From Crocinitomicaceae bacterium (lineage in GTDB: Bacteria; Bacteroidota; Bacteroidia; Flavobacteriales_D; Crocinitomicaceae), in the NCBI GenBank assembly GCA_016708105.1, contig JADJGJ010000002.1, forward strand, positions 744,001-808,000: 64,000 nt of DNA, read 5' to 3'. The position numbers and the translations under genes are program-made. Below, in pieces: positions 25,305 to 34,399 of the stretch. The notes under the pieces were generated by a model. That model saw only the letters and a program-made list of their open reading frames with translations, did not search any database and was not told the origin of the DNA. Numbering within the stretch: position 1 is the stretch's first letter; every line of letters starts with the position of its first letter.

Positions 25305-26418
25305 ATATTTTTAATAAACTTTGAGCTGATTCTACGGCGCGGTTGTGAAATGATTCATAAAAAATTCTGCTTGCATCACCGGTTTCTGCTAATCGGCCAA
25401 GCAATTCAGCGAGTTCAGCACTGACATTGGGCTTAAAAAAAAGTCCCATATTCTCAAGTTGTTCTTGATGAATTTCAATATCAGATGCAATTACTTGTTT
25501 ATTCAAAGATTTAGCATCTTCAATCACCGTACTCCAACCTTCAAACAAACTTGGTTGTACAATTGCTAAGCTTTCTTTCATGAGGCAGAGTTGATCTTCT
25601 CTTGGTATAAAACCGATAAAATGAACCCGATTCTGAAGCTTGAATTCTACGGCTAACTTTTTAACTTCACTGAAGTACGGTTCATCTTGTTTTCCTGAAA
25701 AGACGGTATCAAAAGACAGCCTGTTTTTTTGATTCAACAGATGAAGGGCTTCAATCACAATGAGGTGATTTTTATGTTTCCAGAATTGATTAGCCACCAT
25801 GAAAAATGGTTTATTTATCTGGTATTTATTTTTGGTGGATTCTGCATCAGGCAATGAATTGCTTACGGAAGATACAAACTTGAATATGTAAATTTCTGCC
25901 TTGGACTCAGGATAGAACTTCATATAATGTTTCAACGCAGTTTGGCTTGAAAAGACAATGTGATGAACACGTTCACTGAAAGTGGCAAGGTAATGATCGC
26001 GATGGTTGATTTCTTTCTGTGTAAAAAACTGCGGTAAAAATTTGTGCTGAAAATCCGGAAACCATGCAATGGGAATAACCGGTCCGCGCACTTTAGCATT
26101 GTAATTATATGGATAAATATAATCCAGGCGATATTTTTTAGCTAAAGAAGAGGTGATAAAGTCTATTTTAAATATCTTCCTGATTATTTTATGGAAAGTT
26201 GAAATTAGCGGTGTTTGGTTATAAGCAATCACTTCAACATCCGGCAGATTTAATTTGAGTATGTTTAGTTTGGCTGAATCATTTCCATAAAAAACATAAA
26301 CCTTTGGACGATCTGTATGAGTTAATAATTGTAAAGTTTGAAGAACGTGAATTGGATAATACAAACCACCTGCCCAGCGCTCATCACCCAAAACTAATAT
26401 TCCAATTCTTTTAACCAT
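25294..26418 (-). CDS. GT4-family glycosyltransferase
   Basis: A 374-residue GT-B enzyme. N-terminal motifs include ILVLGDERWAGGLYYPIHVLQ. In the C-terminal half are NQFWKHKNHLIVIEALHLL, VHFIGFIPREDQL and PSLFEGWSTVIEDAKSLNKQVIASD with the conserved E-x7-E. It probably extends the surface glycan. It overlaps the epimerase gene upstream by 25 nt and overlaps the convergent FkbM gene by 11 nt at its 3' end. It is the distal gene of the long minus-strand operon starting at asnB. The donor sugar is unknown. Confidence 0.87.
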   Translation of the reverse strand: MVKRIGILVLGDERWAGGLYYPIHVLQTLQLLTHTDRPKVYVFYGNDSAKLNILKLNLPDVEVIAYNQTPLISTFHKIIRKIFKIDFITSSLAKKYRLDYIYPYNYNAKVRGPVIPIAWFPDFQHKFLPQFFTQKEINHRDHYLATFSERVHHIVFSSQTALKHYMKFYPESKAEIYIFKFVSSVSNSLPDAESTKNKYQINKPFFMVANQFWKHKNHLIVIEALHLLNQKNRLSFDTVFSGKQDEPYFSEVKKLAVEFKLQNRVHFIGFIPREDQLCLMKESLAIVQPSLFEGWSTVIEDAKSLNKQVIASDIEIHQEQLENMGLFFKPNVSAELAELLGRLAETGDASRIFYESFHNRAVESAQSLLKIFKE

Positions 26419-27299
26419 GATGTATATCTTTTGATGCCTTCGTCCAGACTTATTTTTGGTGCAAATCCGAGATCATTCATTTTGCTGAGGTCGGCTTTCC
26501 AATTGGTTGGATCACCTGCTTTTGTCGCACCATTAAAAAACAACTCTCCTTTAAAATTCAGTTCGTTTAGTAATGTTTCTGCTACAGCCTTTATTTTAGT
26601 TTCTGTTCCTGAAGCAATATTATAAATTTCAAACTTTGTTTGGTTGGATTCGGCAATTATACTCAATGCGAGCATAACATCATCAATATGCACAAAATCC
26701 CGTGTTTCATTACCACTCCCAAATAGCGTTATTTTATTTTTGTTCTCTTTGAATTTTTGATAAATATCCCAAAGCAATTGTTTTTTTAAGCCTTCACCAT
26801 AGGCTGAAAAGATCCTTACCACGCAAATTTTCAGATTATATAGTTCAGCATACTCTTTACAAACTTGTTCAGCAAGTAATTTGTGTTTTCCATACGGCGA
26901 TAGCGGATTTGTTTGCGAATTTTCTGCTATCGGAAGACTTTGCGGGTTTCCATACACGGCTGCACTTGAAAGGTATATAAATTTTGCTTTTGAGTTAGCC
27001 TGCTGCATGGCTTTAAGCAGTTGGAAACATGATGTTGTATTTCTCAAATAATCATCGTCAGGATGTTGAAATGAATAGGCAACGCTTCCTGTACCGGCAC
27101 AATGAATTATTAAATCAAAATCTGTTGCAGCGAATATTTTTTTGTAATCGGGCTGATTGATATTAATACTGAAATAATTTTGTTGATCTTGCTGACTACC
27201 GGTATCACACGAATAAACGGCATAATTGGAATCAGTAAAATATCTCTTTGCATGCGAACCAATAAAGCCATTTGAACCGGTGATCAATATTTTTTTCAT
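26394..27299 (-). CDS. NAD-dependent sugar epimerase/dehydratase
   Basis: A 301-residue short-chain dehydrogenase of the extended (GalE-like) type. The Rossmann motif is ILITGSNGFIGSHAK; the catalytic set includes LSSAAVYG and the YxxxK in SPYGKHKLLAEQ. RDFVHIDDVMLAL and EIYNIASGTETKI are also family features. It likely makes or interconverts a nucleotide sugar used by the neighbouring glycosyltransferases. It overlaps the gene upstream by 4 nt and the GT4 gene downstream by 25 nt. The exact substrate cannot be read from the sequence. Confidence 0.87.
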   Translation of the reverse strand: MKKILITGSNGFIGSHAKRYFTDSNYAVYSCDTGSQQDQQNYFSININQPDYKKIFAATDFDLIIHCAGTGSVAYSFQHPDDDYLRNTTSCFQLLKAMQQANSKAKFIYLSSAAVYGNPQSLPIAENSQTNPLSPYGKHKLLAEQVCKEYAELYNLKICVVRIFSAYGEGLKKQLLWDIYQKFKENKNKITLFGSGNETRDFVHIDDVMLALSIIAESNQTKFEIYNIASGTETKIKAVAETLLNELNFKGELFFNGATKAGDPTNWKADLSKMNDLGFAPKISLDEGIKRYTSWLKELEY

Positions 27300-28108
27300 G
27301 GTTTATACGCTAAGTAGGTATATAATCTTCCGGGTTTGTTTTTCTCTTTTTTTGCCAAATAGTTCAAAGCAATTTTTTGAATGAATTTGAACGTACCAAG
27401 TATACCCAGTTTTTTTCTGAAAATATTTTCGTCAAGTGGCATATAGTTGATGGGGGTTTCAAAATGCTTGAGAATTTTTATTCTATCAAGACCTGCTAAA
27501 CGTATGGCATGAAGATACTGTTCATTTGTGTATGCATGCTCTCCTCCGTAAAATTTTTGTAATGGATGATTTTGTAAGAACGTATCTAAATCTTTTTCGT
27601 CTGACAGAACATGTTCACGAATAGCAATGAAGATTCCACCCGGTTTCAGCAATCTGGACGCTTCAGATACAAATTGATTCAGTTCATGCGCATGATGCAA
27701 TGCTTGTCTGCAAAAAACTATATCTGCTGAAGCTGCTGGTAAGGGTATGTTTTCTGCGTAACTGGTAATTATTTTCAGTTTATCACCACATTGAAAATGT
27801 TTGGCTAATTTCTCTATTGCTCCGACACCAATGGTATCGCTGTGGTCTGGCTCAACTGCCACAACCGTATAGCCATGATTGAAAAAAGCAAGACTTGCAA
27901 TTCCGTTACCGGCACCAATTTCTACAAGTATCTTTTCATTACCTGTTTTTTGATGGTATTGAATAAGCTTGAGTAAAGCCTTAAATTCATGACTTGTCTG
28001 ATACCTTTCTACATTATCAATGAGATTTGCGCCCAAATAAGCATCTCGTACCAAGCTGTTGAATTCTGGTACTTGTCGTATATGCAAAATGGTTTCTTCC
28101 CAAGTCAT
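27296..28108 (-). CDS. Class I SAM-dependent methyltransferase
   Basis: A 270-residue methyltransferase with motif I LVEIGAGNGIASLAFF, an acidic ribose-binding residue in VVAVEPDHSD, and the Methyltransf_11-like block ADIVFCRQALHHAHELNQFV followed by LLKPGGIFIAI. The N-terminal 55 residues are outside the core fold. Both ends overlap neighbours by 4 nt (ATGA type), so it is made as part of the polysaccharide operon. It may methylate a sugar or a lipid-linked intermediate; the target is unknown. Confidence 0.82.
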   Translation of the reverse strand: MTWEETILHIRQVPEFNSLVRDAYLGANLIDNVERYQTSHEFKALLKLIQYHQKTGNEKILVEIGAGNGIASLAFFNHGYTVVAVEPDHSDTIGVGAIEKLAKHFQCGDKLKIITSYAENIPLPAASADIVFCRQALHHAHELNQFVSEASRLLKPGGIFIAIREHVLSDEKDLDTFLQNHPLQKFYGGEHAYTNEQYLHAIRLAGLDRIKILKHFETPINYMPLDENIFRKKLGILGTFKFIQKIALNYLAKKEKNKPGRLYTYLAYKP

Positions 28109-28698
28109 GTGTTGAGTTGCTTTATGGCGCGTGCCGGGTTACCGGCCACCATTGTAAATTCAGGTACGTCATCCGTTACCACACTGCCGGCAGCAATTAT
28201 AGCTCCTCTACCAATTTTAATTCCTTTAAGAATAATCACATTAAAGCTTATCCATGCGTAATCTTCAATAATAATTGGTGCAGTCAAGATAGAACCTTGA
28301 TTTTTTGGATGACCATTTTGAAGAAGATCCTGAAAACCTTGAGCTCGTTCAAGATGATCAATTTCATGAGAGTTGGTATCAATGATATTTACGTTGTGTG
28401 ATATTAAAACATGATTACCGATTTGAATTTTATTGCCTGACCAAATTCTTGATCCTTCACCTACAAAAACAAAATCGCCCATGTGAATAGAACCTCCGTA
28501 GGCAAAAATTTGAAGTTCACCACGAATATGGCAGTTTTTGCCTAGCGAGATATTTTCTTTGTTATTTTGAAAATTATTGATTTTAGCAGAAGAGTAAAAA
28601 TAGGATTGCTCATGACACACCCGTGATCGCAGTCGTCTATTGGCAAACATGTCTGCAAGTTTTTGCCGGAAGTTATAATATTTATTCAGTAGACTCAT
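28105..28698 (-). CDS. Left-handed beta-helix acyltransferase (WbbJ/maltose acetyltransferase-like)
   Basis: A 197-residue member of the hexapeptide-repeat transferase family. The imperfect hexapeptide turns run from about residue 50 to 185 (ISLGKNCHIRGELQIFAYGG, IQIGNHVLISHNVNI, PIIIEDYAWISFNVIILKG, KIGRGAIIAAGSVVTDDVPEF) and end in the typical VAGNPARAIKQL. Such enzymes usually O-acetylate sugars of O-antigen or capsule. It overlaps its neighbours by 4 nt on each side. Confidence 0.86.
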   Translation of the reverse strand: MSLLNKYYNFRQKLADMFANRRLRSRVCHEQSYFYSSAKINNFQNNKENISLGKNCHIRGELQIFAYGGSIHMGDFVFVGEGSRIWSGNKIQIGNHVLISHNVNIIDTNSHEIDHLERAQGFQDLLQNGHPKNQGSILTAPIIIEDYAWISFNVIILKGIKIGRGAIIAAGSVVTDDVPEFTMVAGNPARAIKQLNT

Positions 28699-29900
28699 TG
28701 ATTATTCACATTACCGTTTAATAAATTGATATAATCATCGGCATATTTGTACCAACTATACTTATCCTGAATTTTCTTTATGCCCATTTCAGAAAATGAT
28801 TTAGTTAATTCAGGGCTATTATATAATTTCTCAATTTGAATTGCTAAATCATTGACGTTGTCAATTTCAAAGTAGAGTCCATTGCCTTCTATTCTATCCT
28901 TTACCTCAACTGTACTATTTACGATGATTGGTGATCCACAAGCAAGACAATCCAACATGCTTGTAGATTCTTGTCTTGGCCATACGCCAACATCGGACAT
29001 GGCATAAAGTTTTGACAAAGTTTCCTGATTTGTAAATGGGTGGATGACGCAACTTTCCCGAGATTTAATTTCATCTTCTTGTGGTCCGTTGCCTATGAAC
29101 AAACCTTTTATTTTTGAATTATTCTTGTTTAAAATCTCAACTGCCTTTGCCAATACAAGAGGGTTTTTATCCTCACTGAATCGTCCAGAGTAAACTAAAA
29201 CAAAGTCGTTTTCTACAAAACCATACTTCATTTTTAGTTCATTTTTATCACGCAGAGAAATCGGGTGATACACTTGCGTATCAACAGAAAGGCTTTTAAC
29301 AAGTGTTTTATTTCTTTTAAACCCAAAGAATAGAATACTTAATTCACGCCCTTCTTCATGTGGACAGATTGAAAGATAAGTTTGACGATAAATAAATTTA
29401 CCGGGTAAAGTGTGAAGTAATTTCCATTTAGTTTTTTTTATCCAACTCATGTTTTTCCATGAGCGAAACATGGGAAAAACGGAGTAGTGAATATGATTTG
29501 AGTTGATAAATTTATATTTTAAAAACAGGCTGAAGACAGCTAATTTAAACGTAAGTAGTGAGCCTATGTCAAAGATATGAACGACATCAGGTTTGATTTT
29601 TCTTAGAGTTTTAAATACTTTTTTAGGTAAAACTTCAGTTTTAAAAAATGTGACCGGAAGACGGTGAATTGTTACACCATTTTCTTGGTACACTCCTTCA
29701 TCTGTATATGGAGGACCAAGGAAAGTTTCATAAGTGTTTTTATAATCAGCAGAGGTGCTGAATTTTTGGGAAGTACTTGTAACAATGTGCACATCACAAC
29801 CTTTTTGAGCAAGTGCCCTGGGAAGATAATTTGCCATATATCCGAACGGACTGGAGTACCAACCACAAACGAAAACAATTTTCAATTTTTGGTTTTCCAT
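28695..29900 (-). CDS. GT4-family glycosyltransferase
   Basis: A 401-residue GT-B glycosyltransferase. Features are VCGWYSSPFGYMANYLPRAL at the N-terminus, PDVVHIFDIGSLL, the donor-domain LVYSGRFSEDKNPLVLAKA, IKGLFIGNGPQEDEI and VWPRQESTSMLDCLACGSPIIV in the place of the usual E-x7-E. It overlaps the acyltransferase gene by 4 nt. It follows the flippase gene after a 34-nt gap. Donor and linkage are unknown. Confidence 0.86.
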   Translation of the reverse strand: MENQKLKIVFVCGWYSSPFGYMANYLPRALAQKGCDVHIVTSTSQKFSTSADYKNTYETFLGPPYTDEGVYQENGVTIHRLPVTFFKTEVLPKKVFKTLRKIKPDVVHIFDIGSLLTFKLAVFSLFLKYKFINSNHIHYSVFPMFRSWKNMSWIKKTKWKLLHTLPGKFIYRQTYLSICPHEEGRELSILFFGFKRNKTLVKSLSVDTQVYHPISLRDKNELKMKYGFVENDFVLVYSGRFSEDKNPLVLAKAVEILNKNNSKIKGLFIGNGPQEDEIKSRESCVIHPFTNQETLSKLYAMSDVGVWPRQESTSMLDCLACGSPIIVNSTVEVKDRIEGNGLYFEIDNVNDLAIQIEKLYNSPELTKSFSEMGIKKIQDKYSWYKYADDYINLLNGNVNNQ

Positions 29901-29934
29901 ATGGATTAAAATGAAAAGAAGAAACTAATAATTA

Positions 29935-31356
29935 TCATTTGTGGTTCCTCCATGATTTAATTAATTTTCCGCCACGAATTAGGTCATGTTTGTTCAGAAA
30001 AGACATGGATGTAAATATAACAAATAGTACATAGAGTAAAACCTCTATCCCCCATCCTAACTGATAATAGATATTTGAATAGGCAATCAATAATATTACA
30101 ATAACATTGAAAAATACTTTAGACATAGAAAGAGGAATATAATATTCTTTTGATGCAAAGTGCCTAATGAGAATTAAATTAAGTGTGGTACTTATTATTC
30201 CTGCAATGCAAGCGCCTAAGATACCAATATTCGGGATAAGCAAAAGGTTAATTGCCAGATTGAGTATTCCTGTTCCGATAGAGATCACGCTGATAATTTT
30301 GGTTTTTTTTGCGATAATTAGTCCGGGAAAAAATTGATTTAAACTTGCAAACTGAAGTGTTATAAGAAGAATTGGGACATAAAATATTGCATTTTCGTAT
30401 CCTGACCTTCCAGCAAGAAAGTGTGTAAGTTGTAAAGAAAAAATACCTATAAATGCAATTGCTAAAAATGAGAGAAAACTAAAGTAACGAAAAATTGAAT
30501 TAATTTTCTGTGGTGTATCAGACTCCTTATAGTGCTTATATATCAGAGGAGCCAATGCTGTTGACATACCGAGATGGACAATGCTAAGGATAGAAGCCAT
30601 TTTTAATGAAAAACTGTACAACCCTAATTGTTCAAGACCAACAAAATGTTCAATACAAAATCTATCAATAATGAGAAAAACATAAATCCCTATTGCATTC
30701 GGTAGCATTGGTAGGGAAAAGTGCAGAAGTTTTTTGAGGACAACAGGGGAAAATACAATTCCAAAATCTTGACGGGTGAAAAACCAGCCTAAGGAAATTC
30801 CAATAAAGGCACCTATTATTTGGCTGATAAAAATACTCTCAATACCATACTTGAACTTTAATACAAGAAGTATGGTTAATGAAATTGTAGTAAGATTGTA
30901 AACTAAGGCACAAATCATTTGTTTCAAAGGGAGTATTTTCCATGTCAACTGGTTTTGTGAAAAATAAAAGATTCCATTCAGTGAAATAGATGCTGCTGCA
31001 AGAACTAAGAGCTCACTATTAACGGATATCAGGGAACTTAGTTGATTTGCAAAAACAAGAGTAAGAATGAAAAATCCACTGAAGGAAGATAGTACAAAAT
31101 AGGCGACGGTTGAAGTGTAAATTCTAATCTCTGATGCACTTGAAAGTTCATTATAGTAGCGACCAACACCTTCTTGTATTTGTAAACTAAATATTACAAT
31201 AGCAAATGTAGAAAGCACACTGATCATTTCAAGGATTCCATAATCACCTTGAGAAAACATCATGGTATAAAATGGCAACAAAAAAAATGAAATTCCCTTT
31301 GTCAGAACGTTGGAAAGATAATAGATGAAGCTGTTTTTTACAAATGATCTTAGCAT
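29935..31356 (-). CDS. Wzx-like polysaccharide flippase (MOP superfamily)
   Basis: A 473-residue protein with 12-14 predicted membrane helices. The N-terminus MLRSFVKNSFIYYLSNVLTK leads into GISFFLLPFYTMMFSQGDYG, a pattern typical of PST/RfbX-type flippases, and later FVGLEQLGLYSFSLKMASIL. It would move undecaprenyl-linked repeat units to the periplasmic face. The gene overlaps the end of asnB by 7 nt. A decayed copy of its first 30 codons lies at about 33340-33437 behind a decayed asnB copy. Confidence 0.9.
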   Translation of the reverse strand: MLRSFVKNSFIYYLSNVLTKGISFFLLPFYTMMFSQGDYGILEMISVLSTFAIVIFSLQIQEGVGRYYNELSSASEIRIYTSTVAYFVLSSFSGFFILTLVFANQLSSLISVNSELLVLAAASISLNGIFYFSQNQLTWKILPLKQMICALVYNLTTISLTILLVLKFKYGIESIFISQIIGAFIGISLGWFFTRQDFGIVFSPVVLKKLLHFSLPMLPNAIGIYVFLIIDRFCIEHFVGLEQLGLYSFSLKMASILSIVHLGMSTALAPLIYKHYKESDTPQKINSIFRYFSFLSFLAIAFIGIFSLQLTHFLAGRSGYENAIFYVPILLITLQFASLNQFFPGLIIAKKTKIISVISIGTGILNLAINLLLIPNIGILGACIAGIISTTLNLILIRHFASKEYYIPLSMSKVFFNVIVILLIAYSNIYYQLGWGIEVLLYVLFVIFTSMSFLNKHDLIRGGKLIKSWRNHK

Positions 31357-33194
31357 TTGGAGAAATCTGTTTTAGAGAATTTGTACAAACTATATAGCAT
31401 CAAAATTTTCCAAGTTGCAGCAGGCGGAATTTTAGCTTTGATCCTTATCCAGCCAATATCTTGTAATGCCTGAATAGCCACATCAATTAGTTTCACGGTT
31501 TCTGGATGTTCTAACCACTTTTGTTGCGGAGGAGCAAAACCCATCTTGTCTTTTCTCCAGCAGATTGCATCTGGTATTTTGTTTTCAAAAGCTTTACGCA
31601 GAACAAATTTTTGCCATCCTTGGTTTATTTTAAATTCTGCAGGCAAACTGAAACAAAAATCAACCAGATGATGATTCAGAAAGGGCAATCTTGTTTCAAT
31701 TGAGAAAGCCATTGAGTTTCTGTCACCTATTCGAACTAACGTCTCAATATAATAATTGTTTAAATCTGCATATAATACATCATTGAGAATTGGTTTTTGA
31801 ATTGGATAATTAAAGTGATCAAATCCATGACAATTGATAAAGGATTTATCCAATATTTTACTCCAAGGTGAATGCACGCGAGAACGCAGAATTTTATTGT
31901 GTCTCAATTTTACTTTCAAAGTGTGTAGCAAGCCATGTAGCCTTGGACTGCTTTTCTTTATTTTTCCGGCTAAATCCAATCTGCCTTTTAATTCAGAACT
32001 CTGATCTGATTTGGCATGTAATTCTTGCAAATAAATTCTGTTGTGCCATGGATAACCTGCCAGTATTTCGTCTGCACCTTGACCTTCGAGAAGAACAGAT
32101 ATGTGGGATTCAGATGCTAATCTCATTACTGCAAAATGGTTTAGCATACTTGCTGACCAAAAGGGTTCTTCTTGATGATAGAATATTTTTTCCAAATCAT
32201 GTGTAATAAGTTCAAATGTCGGAAAAACTGATTTGTAATCTCCTGCTATTTCTTTACTCACGATATCGATGAAGTGATTCTCGGAAAATCCCTGATCATT
32301 AAACCTGGCCGAGAATAGTTTATTTTTTAAGTTTTCTGAGTGATTAAGGTAAGATTCACTAATAAGTGAGTGAATAATGGTACTATCAATCCCACCAGAC
32401 AATGTTGATCCAATTTGAACATCAGAGGTCATACAATTGTCAACACTTTTTATTAGATGATCGAAAAGAATTTTTTTTGCAGTATCCAGATTAATGTTGT
32501 CAATTTTGCGATTAACACTGTAGTATTTGCACGTAGTTAATTTTCCTTGATAGTCAACTTTTATCCATTGTGCTTTGGGGAGTTTTTTAATGTTTTTATA
32601 AAATGTCTGCGTTTCTATTGCTGGATTTACAACCAAATCAGTCACTAAAAAATTTGATACCATGAACAGATCAATTTCAGCCGTGATACCCACCCCAAAC
32701 AACGCCTTCATCTCAGACGCAAAATAAAACGCATCGTTAGACTGATAGTAAAAAAATGGCTTTTCTCCAAAACGATCTCGGGCGCAAAATAATTTCTGTT
32801 CCTGTTCATCCCAAATGGCAAAAGCAAACATGCCATCCAGTTTTTCTAGCATTTTTTCCCCATGCTTTTGATAGAGTGCTAATAAAACTTCTGTATCACC
32901 GGTAGATTTAAAAGATTGGCCGGTTTTAATGAGTTCTTCTCTAAGTTCTTTGTAATTATAAATCTCACCGTTATACGTGATGCTATATCGGTTTGCAAAT
33001 CTCATAGGTTGCGCGGCATTTTCTGAAAGATCTATAATTGAAAGTCTGCGATGTCCAAGTCCAACTGTTTGTTGCTCGTTTATCCATATTCCTTCTCCAT
33101 CTGGTCCACGGTGACGAAGTAGATGATTCATTTTCTGAATTTCTTCAGTATGAACCTTTCCGCCAAATCTCACAATGCCTGCTATTCCGCACAT
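31350..33194 (-). CDS. asnB: Asparagine synthase (glutamine-hydrolysing) family amidotransferase
   Basis: A 614-residue two-domain enzyme. The class II glutaminase domain starts with the nucleophile Cys2 (MCGIAGIV) and has HRGPDGEG, SIIDLSENAAQPM, NGEIYN and the DRFGEKPF block. The synthetase domain has the PP-loop SGGIDS at 266-271 that binds ATP. In polysaccharide clusters such AsnB homologues often amidate uronic acids of the repeat unit, so that role is likelier here than making free asparagine. It is the first gene of the long minus-strand operon, followed directly by wzx. Confidence 0.9.
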   Translation of the reverse strand: MCGIAGIVRFGGKVHTEEIQKMNHLLRHRGPDGEGIWINEQQTVGLGHRRLSIIDLSENAAQPMRFANRYSITYNGEIYNYKELREELIKTGQSFKSTGDTEVLLALYQKHGEKMLEKLDGMFAFAIWDEQEQKLFCARDRFGEKPFFYYQSNDAFYFASEMKALFGVGITAEIDLFMVSNFLVTDLVVNPAIETQTFYKNIKKLPKAQWIKVDYQGKLTTCKYYSVNRKIDNINLDTAKKILFDHLIKSVDNCMTSDVQIGSTLSGGIDSTIIHSLISESYLNHSENLKNKLFSARFNDQGFSENHFIDIVSKEIAGDYKSVFPTFELITHDLEKIFYHQEEPFWSASMLNHFAVMRLASESHISVLLEGQGADEILAGYPWHNRIYLQELHAKSDQSSELKGRLDLAGKIKKSSPRLHGLLHTLKVKLRHNKILRSRVHSPWSKILDKSFINCHGFDHFNYPIQKPILNDVLYADLNNYYIETLVRIGDRNSMAFSIETRLPFLNHHLVDFCFSLPAEFKINQGWQKFVLRKAFENKIPDAICWRKDKMGFAPPQQKWLEHPETVKLIDVAIQALQDIGWIRIKAKIPPAATWKILMLYSLYKFSKTDFSKC

Positions 33195-33339
33195 CCGGTG
33201 TCAATCAATGATTAATGTTTCAAATGTACGGAATAATGAAGGCTTCACGTGCGATTTTGAAAAAGTTTTTCATTTCAAATTATACGCTATGAAATTGTTA
33301 TTTCTGATTTAACTTTGCTACAAAATCAGCCTTACTAAA

Positions 33340-33437
33340 AATGTGCGTGTAAAAGGGCAATAAAAAAAAGAAATTCCCTTTGTCAGAACTGTTGACAAAT
33401 AATAGATCGCGCTGTTTTTTACAAATGAACTTAGCAT
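33340..33437 (-). pseudogene. Remnant of a second wzx-like gene (first ~30 codons)
   Basis: The minus strand from ATG at 33437 reads MLSSFVKNSAIYYLSTVLTK then GISFF, closely matching the start of the intact wzx (MLRSFVKNSFIYYLSNVLTK). The frame then slips by one base (T run), and similarity ends near PFYTH. It overlaps the decayed asnB copy by 7 nt, exactly as in the intact pair. Confidence 0.82.
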
Positions 33438-34269
33438 TTTCCAAAATCAGTTTTTGAAAACTTAAGAAGACTAAATAACATTAATATTTTCCAATGAAAC
33501 TTCGTAGGCAATTGCACATCTTTGTTCAACCAGCCGCTTTTAATCAATGTTTCAACTGCTAGATTGATCAGATTCATGTTGTCTTCTTGTTCCATCCATT
33601 TATCCTGTAGGGCGACGCCCGAAATTCCAACTTTGAGCGAACAACTTTTTGGCAATTTTTGAATCCCCATATAAAATGTTTGACTTTCGTTTTCTGGGTT
33701 AACAACTAAGTCTGTCAACAAAAAATTCGAAATCATAGATGGGTCAACATCAACAGAAATACCAACGGCAAAAAGCGCTTTCATTTCAGAAGCAAAATAA
33801 AACCCCTCATTAGAAACATGTTAATAAAAAGGTTTTTCACCAAATCAATCTCTTGCACAAAATAGAATTTGCTCAACATCATCCCATATTGCCAAAGCAA
33901 ACATACCATCAAGCTCAATCAGGGTTTGTCTTTTTTCTGATCGTAAAGCGCTAATAATACTTCCGTATCGCTATCTGAATGAAACTGATAACCGTCTTTA
34001 ACAAGATCTGATTTTAGTTCTTTGAAATTATAAATTTCGCCATTGAATGTGATCGTATATCTATTCAGATAAGTCATAGGTTGACTTGCTCTTTCTGACA
34101 AATCTATGATTGACAAACGTCTGTGTCCAAAACCAACATTTGCTTTTGAGTTTATCCATTGCCCTTCTCCATCAGGTCAACGATGGGCAAGTGCATCCGT
34201 CATTTTCTTCAGACCTTGAATCTCTACATTTTTCTCGCCGAAACACAATACACCAACTATTCCACACAT
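33431..34269 (-). pseudogene. Decayed asnB copy with stops, frameshift and internal deletion
   Basis: From ATG at 34269 the frame reads MCGIVGVLCFGEKN, with Cys2 preserved, then meets a stop in place of Gly in HRGPDGEG (34179-34177). It resumes through GHRRLSIIDLSERASQPM and NGEIYNF, shifts frame near 33921, and has further stops inside the DRFGEKPF block (33847-33845) and at 33823-33821. After LPKSCSLKV it jumps to ALQDKWMEQED, so about 300 residues including the PP-loop ATP site are missing. The C-terminal end FHWKILMLFSLLKFSKTDFGKC matches the intact gene. It is non-functional. Confidence 0.92.
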
Positions 34270-34399
34270 AGGCTTCATTAAACAAAGTTCTCACCAAAGG
34301 TAAAATTTAAAGAGGTTGAGTCAACATACCAGATTGAATAAAACAAAGAGTTATTTCTAAATATAATTATCAAAGTTTTGACCAAAAATTGAACAGAAG

